Virus record (IMG/VR): IMGVR_UViG_3300030099_006253
Coordinates: 1 to 48,251 of that record
Source: a virus
Length of the DNA stretch: 48,251 nt
Reading direction: 5' to 3' (one strand)
Part shown: positions 6,101-16,473 of the stretch, in pieces
How positions within the stretch are numbered: position 1 is the stretch's first letter
How the letters are laid out: every line of letters starts with the position of its first letter
Position numbers and translations under genes: made by a program
The notes under the pieces: model-generated
The model's database searches: none
Told to the model about the DNA's origin: nothing
Seen by the model: the letters and a program-made list of their open reading frames with translations, nothing else

Positions 6101-8853
6101 TATCTGTCTCCAGACTTTATGATAGTCTTTTCATCATCCGAAAGTATTTTACTTAAAATATCCTTAGATGTGTTGAGTATGAAATTTATTTTTACACCGG
6201 ATCTAAATCCTCTATCTAGTTCTGAGATTAAAAGATTGTTGCTGTCATAGAGAAATTCACCGACCCTATTTAAAGGCATTCTTCTGATGACATCATACCA
6301 AGAAATAACTTCAGGATCGTAAGTAGTGATGATGTAATCAATTACATCTTTAATCATGAAGGACAATCCTTGAGACGATACAACTGATATATCAGCACTA
6401 GTGGTATACTCCCCATTTTTAAAGAAAGTTTCAGTGTATCTCTCATTTGATGCATCATATTTATATAATACATTTTGAGTGTCCACAGGCTCCGCTAGGC
6501 CTACTTTTAAATCACCATTGGTGCTATTAAACAAATTAACTTCTTCAAGCTCAGGCTTGTTAGGTTTTAAATCAAAAACATCTATATCAGGTATTAGGAG
6601 CAGGCTCCTGGTAAATGGCTCCTCAAAAGAATCTAAGGTGGATTTACCATTAAAAGGATTAAACTTTGAGCCCACCACAGGGGTGATGATTAATCCAAAA
6701 GGTATATTTCTAGCAATGCGAGCGCCTCCAGGATAATCTTTGGGGTCTAAGATACTTTCAAAATTTATGTCACTTAAAGCTAAGGAGACATCTCCACCAT
6801 CTAAAATATAACGATAAATAGGATCTCTGTAATCAATATTTATCCTGGTTACGGCAAGACCATTATCTTTGGCGTGTTGATCAATAATACCTTGATTGTT
6901 TTCGACCACATACCTACCTGTGTATCTTGAGATAAGAGGGTTATTGTTAACTTCGGACGTTACAGAAGATATATCAAGAGTTAAATATAAAGGAACCAAG
7001 GATGATACTCCGAGATCCCCAGCCACAAGTTCATTTTGACCGCTGACCGCAGAGACTGATAGTGTGTAGGCAGAGTCTTCTTTGAACAACTCTAGAGCGT
7101 TTACTCTAGTGTCTGGGGGAACGAAGAACGTATTTTCTATATCTGTTTGAAGTAGTAAGGGTACTTTAGTTCCATCTGCTAATTCAGAGGGTATGTAGTA
7201 ACCATCTCCTTCACCAATAGAAAGCTTAAAGGAGCCTCCAGACGAATCTAAAACATCAAAACCAATATCAGTTAACTCTATGGATTCCTTGGGAATGTCC
7301 TCCAAAGTGTCTGTCGTAAGTCGCGCATCAATATCGGTTAACAGTCTTCTCTGCCTACGAACTTGTCTTTTCTGAAGATTTACAAGCTGATTTGTATCTG
7401 CGGTAATTGCTTGACTGCCTACAAGACCCAAGCCTGCTCGTTCGGAAATATCTTTATCCTGTATACCTGTAAAACGAATCCTGGTGTCTTGTTTTTGTTT
7501 TCTAGCCAGATCAATATAATATTCCGAATCAAACTCCTCTAAGGTCCCTGTAAGTAGATGCTTCCTAACCATTTCTAAGAAGTCTACCTTGCCCACTAAT
7601 CTACCCCCAGAATGATGAATAGTATTGAATGCATCTAAGAGATTATCGTTCAAGCTGAGTTCAATATCAGTTAGGTTCAATGAGAAAAGAGTGTTTTCTC
7701 TCCACGAAGATAAACTACCCTCATTATTAATTAAATCAGCTACTTCAGACGCTACTGAAGGTTTAAATATATTAGGGTAAGAGAAATTAGGACTAAATGA
7801 ATTAACCTGTAATGATCTGTTTGCTGCAAAGAAATTAAAAGTATTATTAAATATTTTTGAGTAGACTTGAATGCTAGGAAGTGGTTGTCCTTGAGAATTA
7901 GTTATGTTTGGTTGTAAGGGCTCATTAATAGAAACTCCAGGCTCGTTAACTGAAATACCTAAAGTTGGGCTTTGAGCTACTTGTTGAGATATATTTATAG
8001 TAGTCAATACGGGTGTTTGAGATCCTGTAGGCTCTGATGGTAATTGAGATACAGTCAGCTTAGGATTCTGAGATGGAGGTAAGGGGGCTTGAGACAGAGG
8101 GTCCACACAATCTGTTACAAATCTACCACCTGTTATAGGGCCGGGTGGACATGCATTTTCACAATTTTGCTTTGTCCTATAGATACAATCCGATTGAAAT
8201 GTTTGAACAGCTTTGTTGCCTTTTAATACTGGTGGTCCTTGGCTCTGTAAAATATTACTTCCATTTGGGTCTAAAGAATTACAGACTACACATATGTGTT
8301 GAGCAGCAAGAATACGACGTTCATTAGGTTCCTTCTCGATATCTTGAGGACATATAAATAGATTTCTTGTGCATCTAAAGAATCTAGCTCCACCTCCTGT
8401 TGTGGGACCCAATTGACCACCACCACCACCACCACCCGCAGGAGGCGGTTCCTGCGGATCCGGCTCTTCCACTTCTCTAATAAAAGGGTTGGGACATGGA
8501 AGATTATCACACTCCTCTCTTGATGCGAATATACAATCAGGATCATTAGGACCGGGGTTTTTAGGAAGCCCAAAAGGTCTAGTATTTAAAGCATTATCGC
8601 AGGGTAAGCATTCTTGAAAAAATCCATTCTTATACCTAAATCCAGGAGGGGGCGGTGGGGCAAAGGCAAGGCTCATTTTCTTGCAAGCAAACTTAGGGGG
8701 ATCGCCTGTTGGAGGAATGAACGGGGGTATTTGCTCGTTGAATCTAGTTGGTTTAGGAACAACCGTAGTGGGTGTAGGTGGATCCACACTAGGAATATTA
8801 ATTGGTTCTCCCCCTGGGACGAACTCACCACACCCAAAACGAATGCCAGCCAT
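6100..8853 (-). CDS. Large structural protein with duplicated Cys-rich N-terminal modules
   Basis: The protein has 917 residues. After a Pro-rich start, two Cys-rich modules follow: C57, C82, C85, C107, C115, C120, and C161, C168, C188, C191, C223, C231, C235. Both end in a D-C-I-(F/Y)-x3-x2-C-x-N-x2-C-P pattern and are separated by a poly-Gly linker (140-146). Residues 260-320 are Gln/Ser/Pro-rich repeats of 'SQ' phrases, and the C-terminal 550 residues look like mixed folded domains. I do not recognise a named family for the whole. Its place between the PAAR tip and fibre genes points to a baseplate/fibre component exposed on the virion. Start and stop overlap neighbouring genes by one codon (TAATG), indicating coupled translation. 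Confidence 0.72.
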   Translation of the reverse strand: MAGIRFGCGEFVPGGEPINIPSVDPPTPTTVVPKPTRFNEQIPPFIPPTGDPPKFACKKMSLAFAPPPPPGFRYKNGFFQECLPCDNALNTRPFGLPKNPGPNDPDCIFASREECDNLPCPNPFIREVEEPDPQEPPPAGGGGGGGQLGPTTGGGARFFRCTRNLFICPQDIEKEPNERRILAAQHICVVCNSLDPNGSNILQSQGPPVLKGNKAVQTFQSDCIYRTKQNCENACPPGPITGGRFVTDCVDPLSQAPLPPSQNPKLTVSQLPSEPTGSQTPVLTTINISQQVAQSPTLGISVNEPGVSINEPLQPNITNSQGQPLPSIQVYSKIFNNTFNFFAANRSLQVNSFSPNFSYPNIFKPSVASEVADLINNEGSLSSWRENTLFSLNLTDIELSLNDNLLDAFNTIHHSGGRLVGKVDFLEMVRKHLLTGTLEEFDSEYYIDLARKQKQDTRIRFTGIQDKDISERAGLGLVGSQAITADTNQLVNLQKRQVRRQRRLLTDIDARLTTDTLEDIPKESIELTDIGFDVLDSSGGSFKLSIGEGDGYYIPSELADGTKVPLLLQTDIENTFFVPPDTRVNALELFKEDSAYTLSVSAVSGQNELVAGDLGVSSLVPLYLTLDISSVTSEVNNNPLISRYTGRYVVENNQGIIDQHAKDNGLAVTRINIDYRDPIYRYILDGGDVSLALSDINFESILDPKDYPGGARIARNIPFGLIITPVVGSKFNPFNGKSTLDSFEEPFTRSLLLIPDIDVFDLKPNKPELEEVNLFNSTNGDLKVGLAEPVDTQNVLYKYDASNERYTETFFKNGEYTTSADISVVSSQGLSFMIKDVIDYIITTYDPEVISWYDVIRRMPLNRVGEFLYDSNNLLISELDRGFRSGVKINFILNTSKDILSKILSDDEKTIIKSGDR

Positions 8854-11297
8854 TACACAAGGTTAAGAGTCGGATTGTTTTGACTCATCAAAGTTCTAGA
8901 AGTTTGTTCAATGTTTTCAGGAACTCCGTAAACCTGGAAGCTAACACTAGGATAAATGGAAACACCAGCCGTGACAGACTCAGTACCGTTTCCGGTTATA
9001 CTACCATTAGGATTAGTAGCTGTCATGATGTCCGAGTTAAGAACACACCAACCGGCATATCTTTCCCCGTCCTCTCTATTTTGTGCAGGGGAGTTTGCAA
9101 ACATGTCTCTGTTATAAGCCCCGTAATCGTCGCCACTCCAAGACACAAAGATAGTAAACTCTGTCTCCCTCTTGTCTACCCAAATGTTAGCCGTACCAGC
9201 GGCGTTATGAAATTTATTGGCGCTAAACGAAGAATCCGCTCGGGCAGATAAAGGAGCACAGTTTAGAAGCTGAACGGATACAAAATAATCTTTTGCCCAA
9301 TTAATGTCGGATCTGTCTATTTGAACAGTCTTCTCTACAAACATGAAAGAAGTGATACCTCTTTCTTTTAATTCTCCATTTAAGGTGTTCCTTTGTTCAC
9401 TGTGAAAAGTTTTGTTAGTTGCAAGTCTAGGTATCCTGTTTGAATTACTTACAAATTCAGAATCTAAATCTGATCCAGGCTTAGATTTGAAAGCACAGAA
9501 TTTTAGATTTTGAGTTGTAGCTTGATCATCTCCAAGTCCCCATTGGAAATAATTCACTCGGTCATTTGGGAAGGTGCCTTTAGCTGAGAACGTGCCTTGC
9601 TGACACCACCTAGCGATATCCCAATCAGGCAGATTAGGAATACTATTTGTAGCGTAACCATAACGACTTTCAACAACTGATTTAGCTCCGTTAAAAGTTG
9701 TGGCGTTAAATTGATCTCTTACATAAGTGCCTAAAGCTCCTTCAACACCATAAAACATTCCACCTTTGATAGATCCGGCGCCAACGATTCTTGCTGTTTC
9801 AATTGTGGGCACACTAAGCTTACTCGTATAATCATCTACGATCTGTCTTTTTACTAACTCAAGATGAGATTCAGTAACAACAGGGTTTGCAATAGAAATC
9901 TGAGGAGTAGCTGCGGCAATTCCTGCCCTCTCATTATATGCAAGTTCAGTTGTTCTAAAAAATGGTCTGATATCTATAATATCATCGTTAGTAATAATAG
10001 CGTCAGCCTGAGAGTTCAGAGTGGCATCCTTTTTGACCACAACATAAGCGACAGGCAGTATAGACTGACCAATCAGAGCAACAGATGTAGTTGACAGATT
10101 CTCAGACAGAAGGGGAGCCAAGTTCATTAAATCATCAGGCGACGGGAAAGAACCCCTTATGGCCGCTCCAGCGGATAACTGAAATCCTGTGTCGGAAGAA
10201 AGATCATCTGAACTATTAGGCACCATAAGGGTGACACCATCTAAGCTTTGAAGATTAACTAAATCTTCGGGACTGCTGCCTGTTTGTTGGCTCACGCCTA
10301 TGCCAGCCCCTTTTACAATTCCTAATTCTGGTTTGGTTATTACTCTCGGACTTCCATTGGTGTAGGAGGGTAGTGTTGTTTGAGATTCATCAACAGGCTT
10401 TGAGTAAATAAATACAAGGTCAATTCTTTGAGTTGAATTTACCTGTCGCTTGACGCCATCAGCATCAATGTAAAAGAACTCCTCCTCATCAAATTTAGGA
10501 ATGTCAATCTGTAATGTTTCTGGCACATCAACAATAGAAGTTCTAGTGGCACCCCTCCATCTTTTTATAAAATTTGATTCTAATCTTCCGGTTTGCCTAA
10601 AGATATCTGTAGCTGCCCCAAAATCCATATTAAGGATATTTCTAGTATTTTGATTAGTTACATTTTCGTGCAAGTAACCTATAAACCCAGGCCACCCTGC
10701 CTTATCTGTTATTTGCGCCCCTACGGTTGAATTTATATTATTAGGATTATCAGTATCAACTCCTTCCCCCACAGAATCGTTGTTCTTCATGGGGTAAACA
10801 AAAGATCTTTCAAAAAGACCGTTCATAAGAGTTGAGTTTGCTGCTAATTGCTCTTGCCACTTAGCTAAAGCAACTGCAACCGTGGCCCCCGTTGCTGTTT
10901 CAATATCGTAAGAGTTTGGAGCGGGGAACCCAAAGCTTAGACCTCCAGTCCCTGTCAAGGCTTGAGTAATAACTTGAAGAGGTTCTTTAGTATAGGCATC
11001 ATTAATTCTAGCCGTAAAACGTCCTGGTAAAACCTTTACTTTAGAGTCAGTGCCATCTACGATAGGCTTTAATTCATTGAATTTGGCTCTGTCTAAAGTG
11101 GATGTCTCGCCTTCTTCTAGAAACTCTCTTCCTTGATTTCTTAATAAACCATCAACCTGATCCTTAAGAAATTTAGCGTTCTCCTCTAATTGCTTGATGG
11201 GTATATTGTCAACCTCAAAGTAATAGGGGTCGTTAGCTTTAAAATGTCTTACCGGGTTAGTATACCGATTGCTTGTTTCAAAATAATTAATAGCCAT
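8853..11297 (-). CDS. Baseplate/tail-fibre structural protein with shared N-terminal anchor motif
   Basis: The 814-residue protein begins with 'NDPYYFEVDNIPIKQLEENA' (22-41), which parallels 'SFYNFEQDNLPLHDLDERTH' in the spike encoded just upstream, suggesting a common attachment segment. It continues with a predicted helix (FLKDQVDGLL) and long beta-rich regions. Near the C-terminus (about 570-760) there is a domain with aromatic and Gly/Asn-rich strands. It belongs to a type common in marine T4-like phages and usually annotated only as structural protein. T4 analogues at this map position include gp9-gp12 wedge and fibre proteins, but I see no specific match. It overlaps both neighbours by one codon. 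Confidence 0.7.
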   Translation of the reverse strand: MAINYFETSNRYTNPVRHFKANDPYYFEVDNIPIKQLEENAKFLKDQVDGLLRNQGREFLEEGETSTLDRAKFNELKPIVDGTDSKVKVLPGRFTARINDAYTKEPLQVITQALTGTGGLSFGFPAPNSYDIETATGATVAVALAKWQEQLAANSTLMNGLFERSFVYPMKNNDSVGEGVDTDNPNNINSTVGAQITDKAGWPGFIGYLHENVTNQNTRNILNMDFGAATDIFRQTGRLESNFIKRWRGATRTSIVDVPETLQIDIPKFDEEEFFYIDADGVKRQVNSTQRIDLVFIYSKPVDESQTTLPSYTNGSPRVITKPELGIVKGAGIGVSQQTGSSPEDLVNLQSLDGVTLMVPNSSDDLSSDTGFQLSAGAAIRGSFPSPDDLMNLAPLLSENLSTTSVALIGQSILPVAYVVVKKDATLNSQADAIITNDDIIDIRPFFRTTELAYNERAGIAAATPQISIANPVVTESHLELVKRQIVDDYTSKLSVPTIETARIVGAGSIKGGMFYGVEGALGTYVRDQFNATTFNGAKSVVESRYGYATNSIPNLPDWDIARWCQQGTFSAKGTFPNDRVNYFQWGLGDDQATTQNLKFCAFKSKPGSDLDSEFVSNSNRIPRLATNKTFHSEQRNTLNGELKERGITSFMFVEKTVQIDRSDINWAKDYFVSVQLLNCAPLSARADSSFSANKFHNAAGTANIWVDKRETEFTIFVSWSGDDYGAYNRDMFANSPAQNREDGERYAGWCVLNSDIMTATNPNGSITGNGTESVTAGVSIYPSVSFQVYGVPENIEQTSRTLMSQNNPTLNLV

Positions 11298-14200
11298 TAG
11301 TCTAATTTCCTAAGGTTAAAGTTGTTAACTGAAGCCACACCTTTTCCTGTGTCCTTATCTGAGACTGAGTCGCCACCCGGCCCAGTTATGAAAGGTTCAT
11401 ATCTAGTTACCACATTTGCTAATCCAGACTTATTAACTGTGTTATGTTTAGCGTTTGCAAAAGTATTCATGGCCGAATCATCCAAAACAGCCTTCACAGT
11501 TACTGGACTATGCACTAGTCCCGACGCATAGTAGAATCCTGAATCGCTAACTGAATCGGTCCCAGCAAGATCGCCGTGTTCTGGTCGGAATAAAGTCTTG
11601 GTGTATTCGGAGCTAACATCCAGTGCCACGGTGGACAATGGCGCCGAGAACTGATAACCTTGAGCATAAAGTTGAGTCGGAAGACCACTCAGAACGTCAT
11701 CACTATAATCAGGATTTGTTCTTAAGAAGTTGGTGACTGGATCCACAGAGAAGTAAATTCTAAAGGCACCAAAGTTCTTTGCAGAATCATGTTGTCCGAA
11801 GCTATTCTCTTCATATTCATCTCTACCATAATAATCTAACACCGAAAGACCGCTTGTGTCGGGAGTGTTATCTGGAGCCTCGGATGCGCTGAACCAGTTC
11901 CCCGAAGGGCCAACATAGCCAGCATCTTGCGGATGCTTACCACTGACCGACAGATAAGAGGCTCTGAGTATCGAGTCATCAGCAATATTCCAAATGTGTA
12001 ATCTAGAGCATTGAGCTTCGGGGAGGACCTTTTCAGGCACACCAGCAAAGTCATAAATTATAGATGACGCTTGAGGATAACCAGTGGGGAAGTGTACATT
12101 TAATGCATTAACTTTACTTTGATTTATGGCTCTAACACACATCCCTCCAGTGGTTACACTGGACAAGCCCGTAGTTTCATGAAGCTTATCCGATTCATCA
12201 ACAGGGACATCATATAGGTAGTAATAGCTTTGGGGGGTGTATGTGCCGTCATCAGAGAATGCAGCGTTGCGATTAGAACCAACTGGCTTAAATGGAATAT
12301 CTGAATCATTCAGGAATGCATTAGGGTAGAACTGAAGAGAACCTGCACTCACAGCGGAAACATAGTCAACGGTTCCAGCCTCTGCGCTAGTAAGATAGTC
12401 TAAATTAGTTTTGTCAATTAACTTGCCGTAATCACTATCCTCTCTACTCCATTTGTCATGATAAGATCCTAAATCTTGAAGGTTGACAACTGACCCATTA
12501 TCTGCTACAATGCAAGCTCTTGAAGAGTGTAATTCAACATGAGTATGGTTTGCTGGATCTATCAGATCGAAAGAAGAGGCAAGCAGTGAGCCATTTGCAT
12601 CCCTAGCAGGGCATACCTCTAATTCAGAATTGTTATCTACGAGAACATCAACACCAAACTGAGCAATAACTGTTGGCCCTTGAATAGAAATTACAGAGTT
12701 GTCGGTGGCATATAAACCTGCTCTTCGATGTTGAGCAACGCCATCGTTGTCACCGATAACTTTGTTTGCAAATTCTTTAGAGCCCCTAAAGAAAACTTGA
12801 GATCCATTCTTAGCAGCCACAGCCTCACCCATGCAGGCATCATTAATATCACCGTTGGCGCTGGGATAGAATGCAGCGTGAATTGCGTCAAGCTTAGAAG
12901 AGTTCAACTCAACATTAGGCTTAACATTATTATGTTCTCCACCGTTAATATCTTGATGGTATACACCATGAGTCCCTGAAACCATAAAAGATTCGTATAG
13001 CCCCGGCATCGAGCTTGTGTAGATCGGAGCGATGGTAGAGTTTTCCGCTGTAATAGCGGTACCATTAGCAAGTAGAGTTACTTGGTGTTGCAGGTAGTTG
13101 TCCCTGGCATCAGTGTAAAGGTCTGCCCCCAAAAATCCGCTGTATATGTTATTATTATACGTAAAGTCGCAAGAATCTAATTTAATTCCCTCTTTTTGAT
13201 TACCATAAGCTTTGAAGTAATCAAAGGAGACATCACTATTGTAAGCATCCAAACCAAAGTAGTTGCCATACAATGTGAATCTACCAGCTAAATTTAAGCT
13301 ACAATTATTAAGTCTTACACCAGCTTCAGTATTTAGTTCAGAGAATATTTGAGTGGCATCTTGCCAAGATACTGTGGCAGACCCTCCAAGCTCAATTCTT
13401 CCCCCTTTAATTTGAGAGTTAATCGCATGAATACCGATATCATTACGAGAGAGGCAGTACAGATTTTCTTGAGAAGGAACCGGCAACCCTCTTGTATAAT
13501 TATCAGCAGTATAGACAAGTGAAGAAGCCTGAGAAGACTCATGAACATCTCTTTCGTAAGTATCCTTGAAGTTTATTACGGAGTTTTCGGAGTAAATACC
13601 AGCGCCATAATCGTCTAGAACAGCATAACTTTCTCTCTTTGCAGTGTAGTCTTGACCCACGCGAACATCATTACTAAACCCATAGTTTCTGAAAGCCACA
13701 AAGCCTCTAAGCAGATTTACGTCAGAGTTAACTGCGTAAAGACCAGCCTTAGTGCATCTAGACGCAGAGCATCTTTCTAAGTTTACAGTGGAGTTTAAAA
13801 TTTCAATGCCTTTTTCTCTGGACTTCTCACCGTCAACCGTAAAGTTTCTAATAAATATTGGTCCGTTACAGTTGAAAACCTTAATAGAGTCCAAATGGTT
13901 AAAGTATACAGATGCAGCAGCTACGCTGTTAACATCATTACCGTTAGCTAGACCATTAGGAGGATAGATTAAAGATCCATCAATTTCATTAACAGTACTA
14001 GCGTCATAAGTATTCATGAATTCGCCTGCTGTCTCTCTGTCACTAACATCATAAGGGTTGAATATCAAACCACTAGAGGCTGTCTCCAGGTCAGTATTAT
14101 CGTAGCCACTCACCGTGCTGCTAAGTGATGCTGTCAGAACTCCCAGTTGATCTCTACCCACTCTACGAGTAAACGCATAATGCTGCTCAAGTGAGTATCT

Positions 14201-14806
14201 TAAATCTTTCCACCTATCAGAACTAGATGCGATGAATTGATCGTTACTAAACATTTGTGCATTGAATAAATCAAATGTTATTGAGGGAGCGGAAGCCGCT
14301 ACAAAAGAACTCACCGAGCTAGCAATGCTGAAGTCAGTGTAAGCCACTGTCATCTCATCCAAGGACATAGCCTCATTGTCGAGGCTCGCTGCTCCTGCAA
14401 AAGCAGAGTTCCTATTTATAATCTCTAACGCCCCACTAGGACCAAATACTTTGTTGGACAGATGAAGTTCGCCTAAATTGCCGAAGCTGCCAACCTCTAC
14501 CAATATGGGATAATTAATTACATCGGGTAATGCATTAATGCAGGCACTTAACGTCGTGAAGTATTGAGGGCTACATGAGGAGGTAGCATCTCCAGACACT
14601 ATAAACGACATTCCGGTTATAGAGGATGTTGGGTGACCCATGCGTTCCCATAGAAGGTGAGTCCTTTCATCAAGGTCATGCAAAGGTAGATTATCTTGCT
14701 CAAAGTTATAAAATGAACTTGCGTCATATTTAGTAACCTGATCAGTCCAGCAAACTAGAAGGTCACTCGTCCCGCCTTCAACATATACATCACTTGGGTT
14801 TAACAT
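11297..14806 (-). CDS. Right-handed beta-helix tailspike-like structural protein
   Basis: From the ATG at 14806 the protein has 1169 residues. An in-frame ATG at 14887 would overlap the previous gene by 80 nt and has no ribosome site; GGA lies 4 nt before 14806, right after the upstream stop. After the anchor motif (31-50), residues about 150-900 show recurring turns of the type G(I/L)xAxNSxV(x)L, for example 'GIEILNSTVNLERC', 'GLYAVNSDVNLLRG', 'GIHAINSQIKGG', 'GLYATDNSVISIQG' and 'CVRAINQSKVNALN'. This is the signature of a parallel beta-helix. Such spikes often bind or cleave surface polysaccharide; no catalytic residues can be assigned by eye. The C-terminal 250 residues are a separate beta-rich part. 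Confidence 0.78.
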   Translation of the reverse strand: MLNPSDVYVEGGTSDLLVCWTDQVTKYDASSFYNFEQDNLPLHDLDERTHLLWERMGHPTSSITGMSFIVSGDATSSCSPQYFTTLSACINALPDVINYPILVEVGSFGNLGELHLSNKVFGPSGALEIINRNSAFAGAASLDNEAMSLDEMTVAYTDFSIASSVSSFVAASAPSITFDLFNAQMFSNDQFIASSSDRWKDLRYSLEQHYAFTRRVGRDQLGVLTASLSSTVSGYDNTDLETASSGLIFNPYDVSDRETAGEFMNTYDASTVNEIDGSLIYPPNGLANGNDVNSVAAASVYFNHLDSIKVFNCNGPIFIRNFTVDGEKSREKGIEILNSTVNLERCSASRCTKAGLYAVNSDVNLLRGFVAFRNYGFSNDVRVGQDYTAKRESYAVLDDYGAGIYSENSVINFKDTYERDVHESSQASSLVYTADNYTRGLPVPSQENLYCLSRNDIGIHAINSQIKGGRIELGGSATVSWQDATQIFSELNTEAGVRLNNCSLNLAGRFTLYGNYFGLDAYNSDVSFDYFKAYGNQKEGIKLDSCDFTYNNNIYSGFLGADLYTDARDNYLQHQVTLLANGTAITAENSTIAPIYTSSMPGLYESFMVSGTHGVYHQDINGGEHNNVKPNVELNSSKLDAIHAAFYPSANGDINDACMGEAVAAKNGSQVFFRGSKEFANKVIGDNDGVAQHRRAGLYATDNSVISIQGPTVIAQFGVDVLVDNNSELEVCPARDANGSLLASSFDLIDPANHTHVELHSSRACIVADNGSVVNLQDLGSYHDKWSREDSDYGKLIDKTNLDYLTSAEAGTVDYVSAVSAGSLQFYPNAFLNDSDIPFKPVGSNRNAAFSDDGTYTPQSYYYLYDVPVDESDKLHETTGLSSVTTGGMCVRAINQSKVNALNVHFPTGYPQASSIIYDFAGVPEKVLPEAQCSRLHIWNIADDSILRASYLSVSGKHPQDAGYVGPSGNWFSASEAPDNTPDTSGLSVLDYYGRDEYEENSFGQHDSAKNFGAFRIYFSVDPVTNFLRTNPDYSDDVLSGLPTQLYAQGYQFSAPLSTVALDVSSEYTKTLFRPEHGDLAGTDSVSDSGFYYASGLVHSPVTVKAVLDDSAMNTFANAKHNTVNKSGLANVVTRYEPFITGPGGDSVSDKDTGKGVASVNNFNLRKLD

Positions 14807-14807
14807 G

Positions 14808-15422
14808 TTATCCGAATGAAATTGTCCATCTAAATACAAGACCAAAATCAGAGGTCTTGGTAATATTACTAAAATGTCTATAGGCAACTAGAACAGATTC
14901 ATCCTGATCTTTCCCTCTAGGGTTTTTAATAAACAAGCCTATTTCGTTAAGAGATTCAAAACCTGGATCTCTTACAAGGGAATTGCAGGAATCCTCATCA
15001 ATAAATATAGTGTAGCGAACCGATCTGTCGTCTATCTTGGTCACCTTGTTGAAGGGTATCTTGGCGAAGACAACATCCGATTCAACCACATCTTCACTTA
15101 AATATAAATCACTAGAAACTGCATGGAGATTACTATCACCGTCTGAAGTATACTCTTCAGTTGAGGATAGCGGCCCAGAAAGCTCAAAGGTTGAACTTAC
15201 CTGCACAGATGAATTACCACTAACACCTAGCTGAAACCTATCAATTTGATAATCCGTAACTGTATCAGAACCCATTAGCCCAAAAAGGTGAGCAAGCGAG
15301 AAGCCGAAACCAGACGTAATGACATTGTTTTCATCATAAACGAGTTCCTCTTCGCCATTCACAATTTTATGAATAGTAAGGTGTCCTTTCATACCAATTT
15401 GTTCTACAAATGATTTTTGCAT
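14808..15422 (-). CDS. Tail/baseplate structural protein, 204 aa
   Basis: This all-beta-looking protein starts with 'GHLTIHKIVNGEEELVYDEN' and 'NVITSGFGFSLAHLF' and ends with 'DFGLVFRWTISFG'. I have seen this arrangement in baseplate-region proteins of marine T4-like phages, but cannot attach a T4 gene number. The central part is Ser/Asp-rich. It lies 1 nt upstream of the spike start and 1 nt downstream of the 349-aa gene, so it is part of the same translation-coupled run. A role in connecting spike/fibre to wedge would fit the position. That is inference. Confidence 0.65.
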   Translation of the reverse strand: MQKSFVEQIGMKGHLTIHKIVNGEEELVYDENNVITSGFGFSLAHLFGLMGSDTVTDYQIDRFQLGVSGNSSVQVSSTFELSGPLSSTEEYTSDGDSNLHAVSSDLYLSEDVVESDVVFAKIPFNKVTKIDDRSVRYTIFIDEDSCNSLVRDPGFESLNEIGLFIKNPRGKDQDESVLVAYRHFSNITKTSDFGLVFRWTISFG

Positions 15423-15423
15423 C

Positions 15424-16473
15424 TTACAAGAAATTAAATTTTAATACGTATCGGGGTCCTTTGTTTTTCAAACCTGTTCCTTGACCTAAGCCGTCAAAAA
15501 GTCCTGAAATTGTGAAAAGATCTTCATGAGCTATGAGATTATCTAGGAAGCTAACTTTTGCAACTAACTTATAGATTCTGTTATTATTTAGGGCATTATA
15601 CTCATATGGGGGAGTTATCCCTGAAGCAAGCATTGCATTTAGATCTAAACAGTAAACTCCTATGTGATTTATCCCTCCGTAGGCGGCTAGAGTAACTGCA
15701 TCCCCATGCTGAGGGATTACAGCTAAAGCAGTATTCCCAAATCCAGCACTAACACTAGAGGCCGCTGAACTGAATATAACAGGTCCACCGCTAAGAATTC
15801 CAAGACTATCAACCCCTCCAGTTAAGTCTTCATTGATGCCACTAGTTTGATTAATAGTAACAAATCCATTTTTGTCAGCTAACCCACTTGCATTGTAGAT
15901 ACCACTTAAAACTCCACTTGCCAGCACTGTTCCATCGGAGTCGTATAAATGACAGAATTTCCCAGCAGAAGAAGGCGGTGCAAATCCACCTAAAATAGTC
16001 CATGCATTACTAAGGTCAGTGTCAATATAGGCGTTCGGGTAATGACCCAAATCTGGAGCGGTAGCTGAGAATGAAGAAGCGTTGGTGGTCTGCGTCGAGG
16101 CTAACTCCAGCCTAGTGTGATTTATGGCTGGGTATTGTGGTAAGGAGGTATAGCTTCCTGAAAATTCATTGTGAGCAGCACTAGCAGGGTATGAGCTAAC
16201 CATGTTAACTGTTGCATCATTTTTGTAATTAACAGCAATAACGTGATCGTTATTATATCCAGCAATATCTCCACCCTCTTCGCCATCAACAAACTGAGTG
16301 GTGCTAACAGAGTGAGCGTGAAAATTAAACCCTTGAGCATCCTTACCGTAGGTCACAGCGTTGAAAGTATAGTTAGACGTATCCAATATGGCGCTAGCGC
16401 CGGGTAACTCAATCAACTCGGGATTAACCGTGAGGATGTTTGTCAGTACTTCTCCAAACCCTTGTAAAAACAT
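15424..16473 (-). CDS. Tail/baseplate structural protein, 349 aa
   Basis: The N-terminus 'MFLQGFGEVLTNILTVNPEL' reads as a short amphipathic helix. The remainder is Ser/Gly/Ala/Asn-rich with beta character and a hydrophobic C-terminal strand 'GPRYVLKFNFL', a typical end for an oligomerising virion protein. The family is not recognised. It follows the gp7-like gene with a one-base overlap. The C-terminal 'KLVAKVSFLDNLIAHEDLF' region is the most folded-looking part. Probably a wedge-peripheral or fibre-attachment component, by location only. Confidence 0.6.
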   Translation of the reverse strand: MFLQGFGEVLTNILTVNPELIELPGASAILDTSNYTFNAVTYGKDAQGFNFHAHSVSTTQFVDGEEGGDIAGYNNDHVIAVNYKNDATVNMVSSYPASAAHNEFSGSYTSLPQYPAINHTRLELASTQTTNASSFSATAPDLGHYPNAYIDTDLSNAWTILGGFAPPSSAGKFCHLYDSDGTVLASGVLSGIYNASGLADKNGFVTINQTSGINEDLTGGVDSLGILSGGPVIFSSAASSVSAGFGNTALAVIPQHGDAVTLAAYGGINHIGVYCLDLNAMLASGITPPYEYNALNNNRIYKLVAKVSFLDNLIAHEDLFTISGLFDGLGQGTGLKNKGPRYVLKFNFL

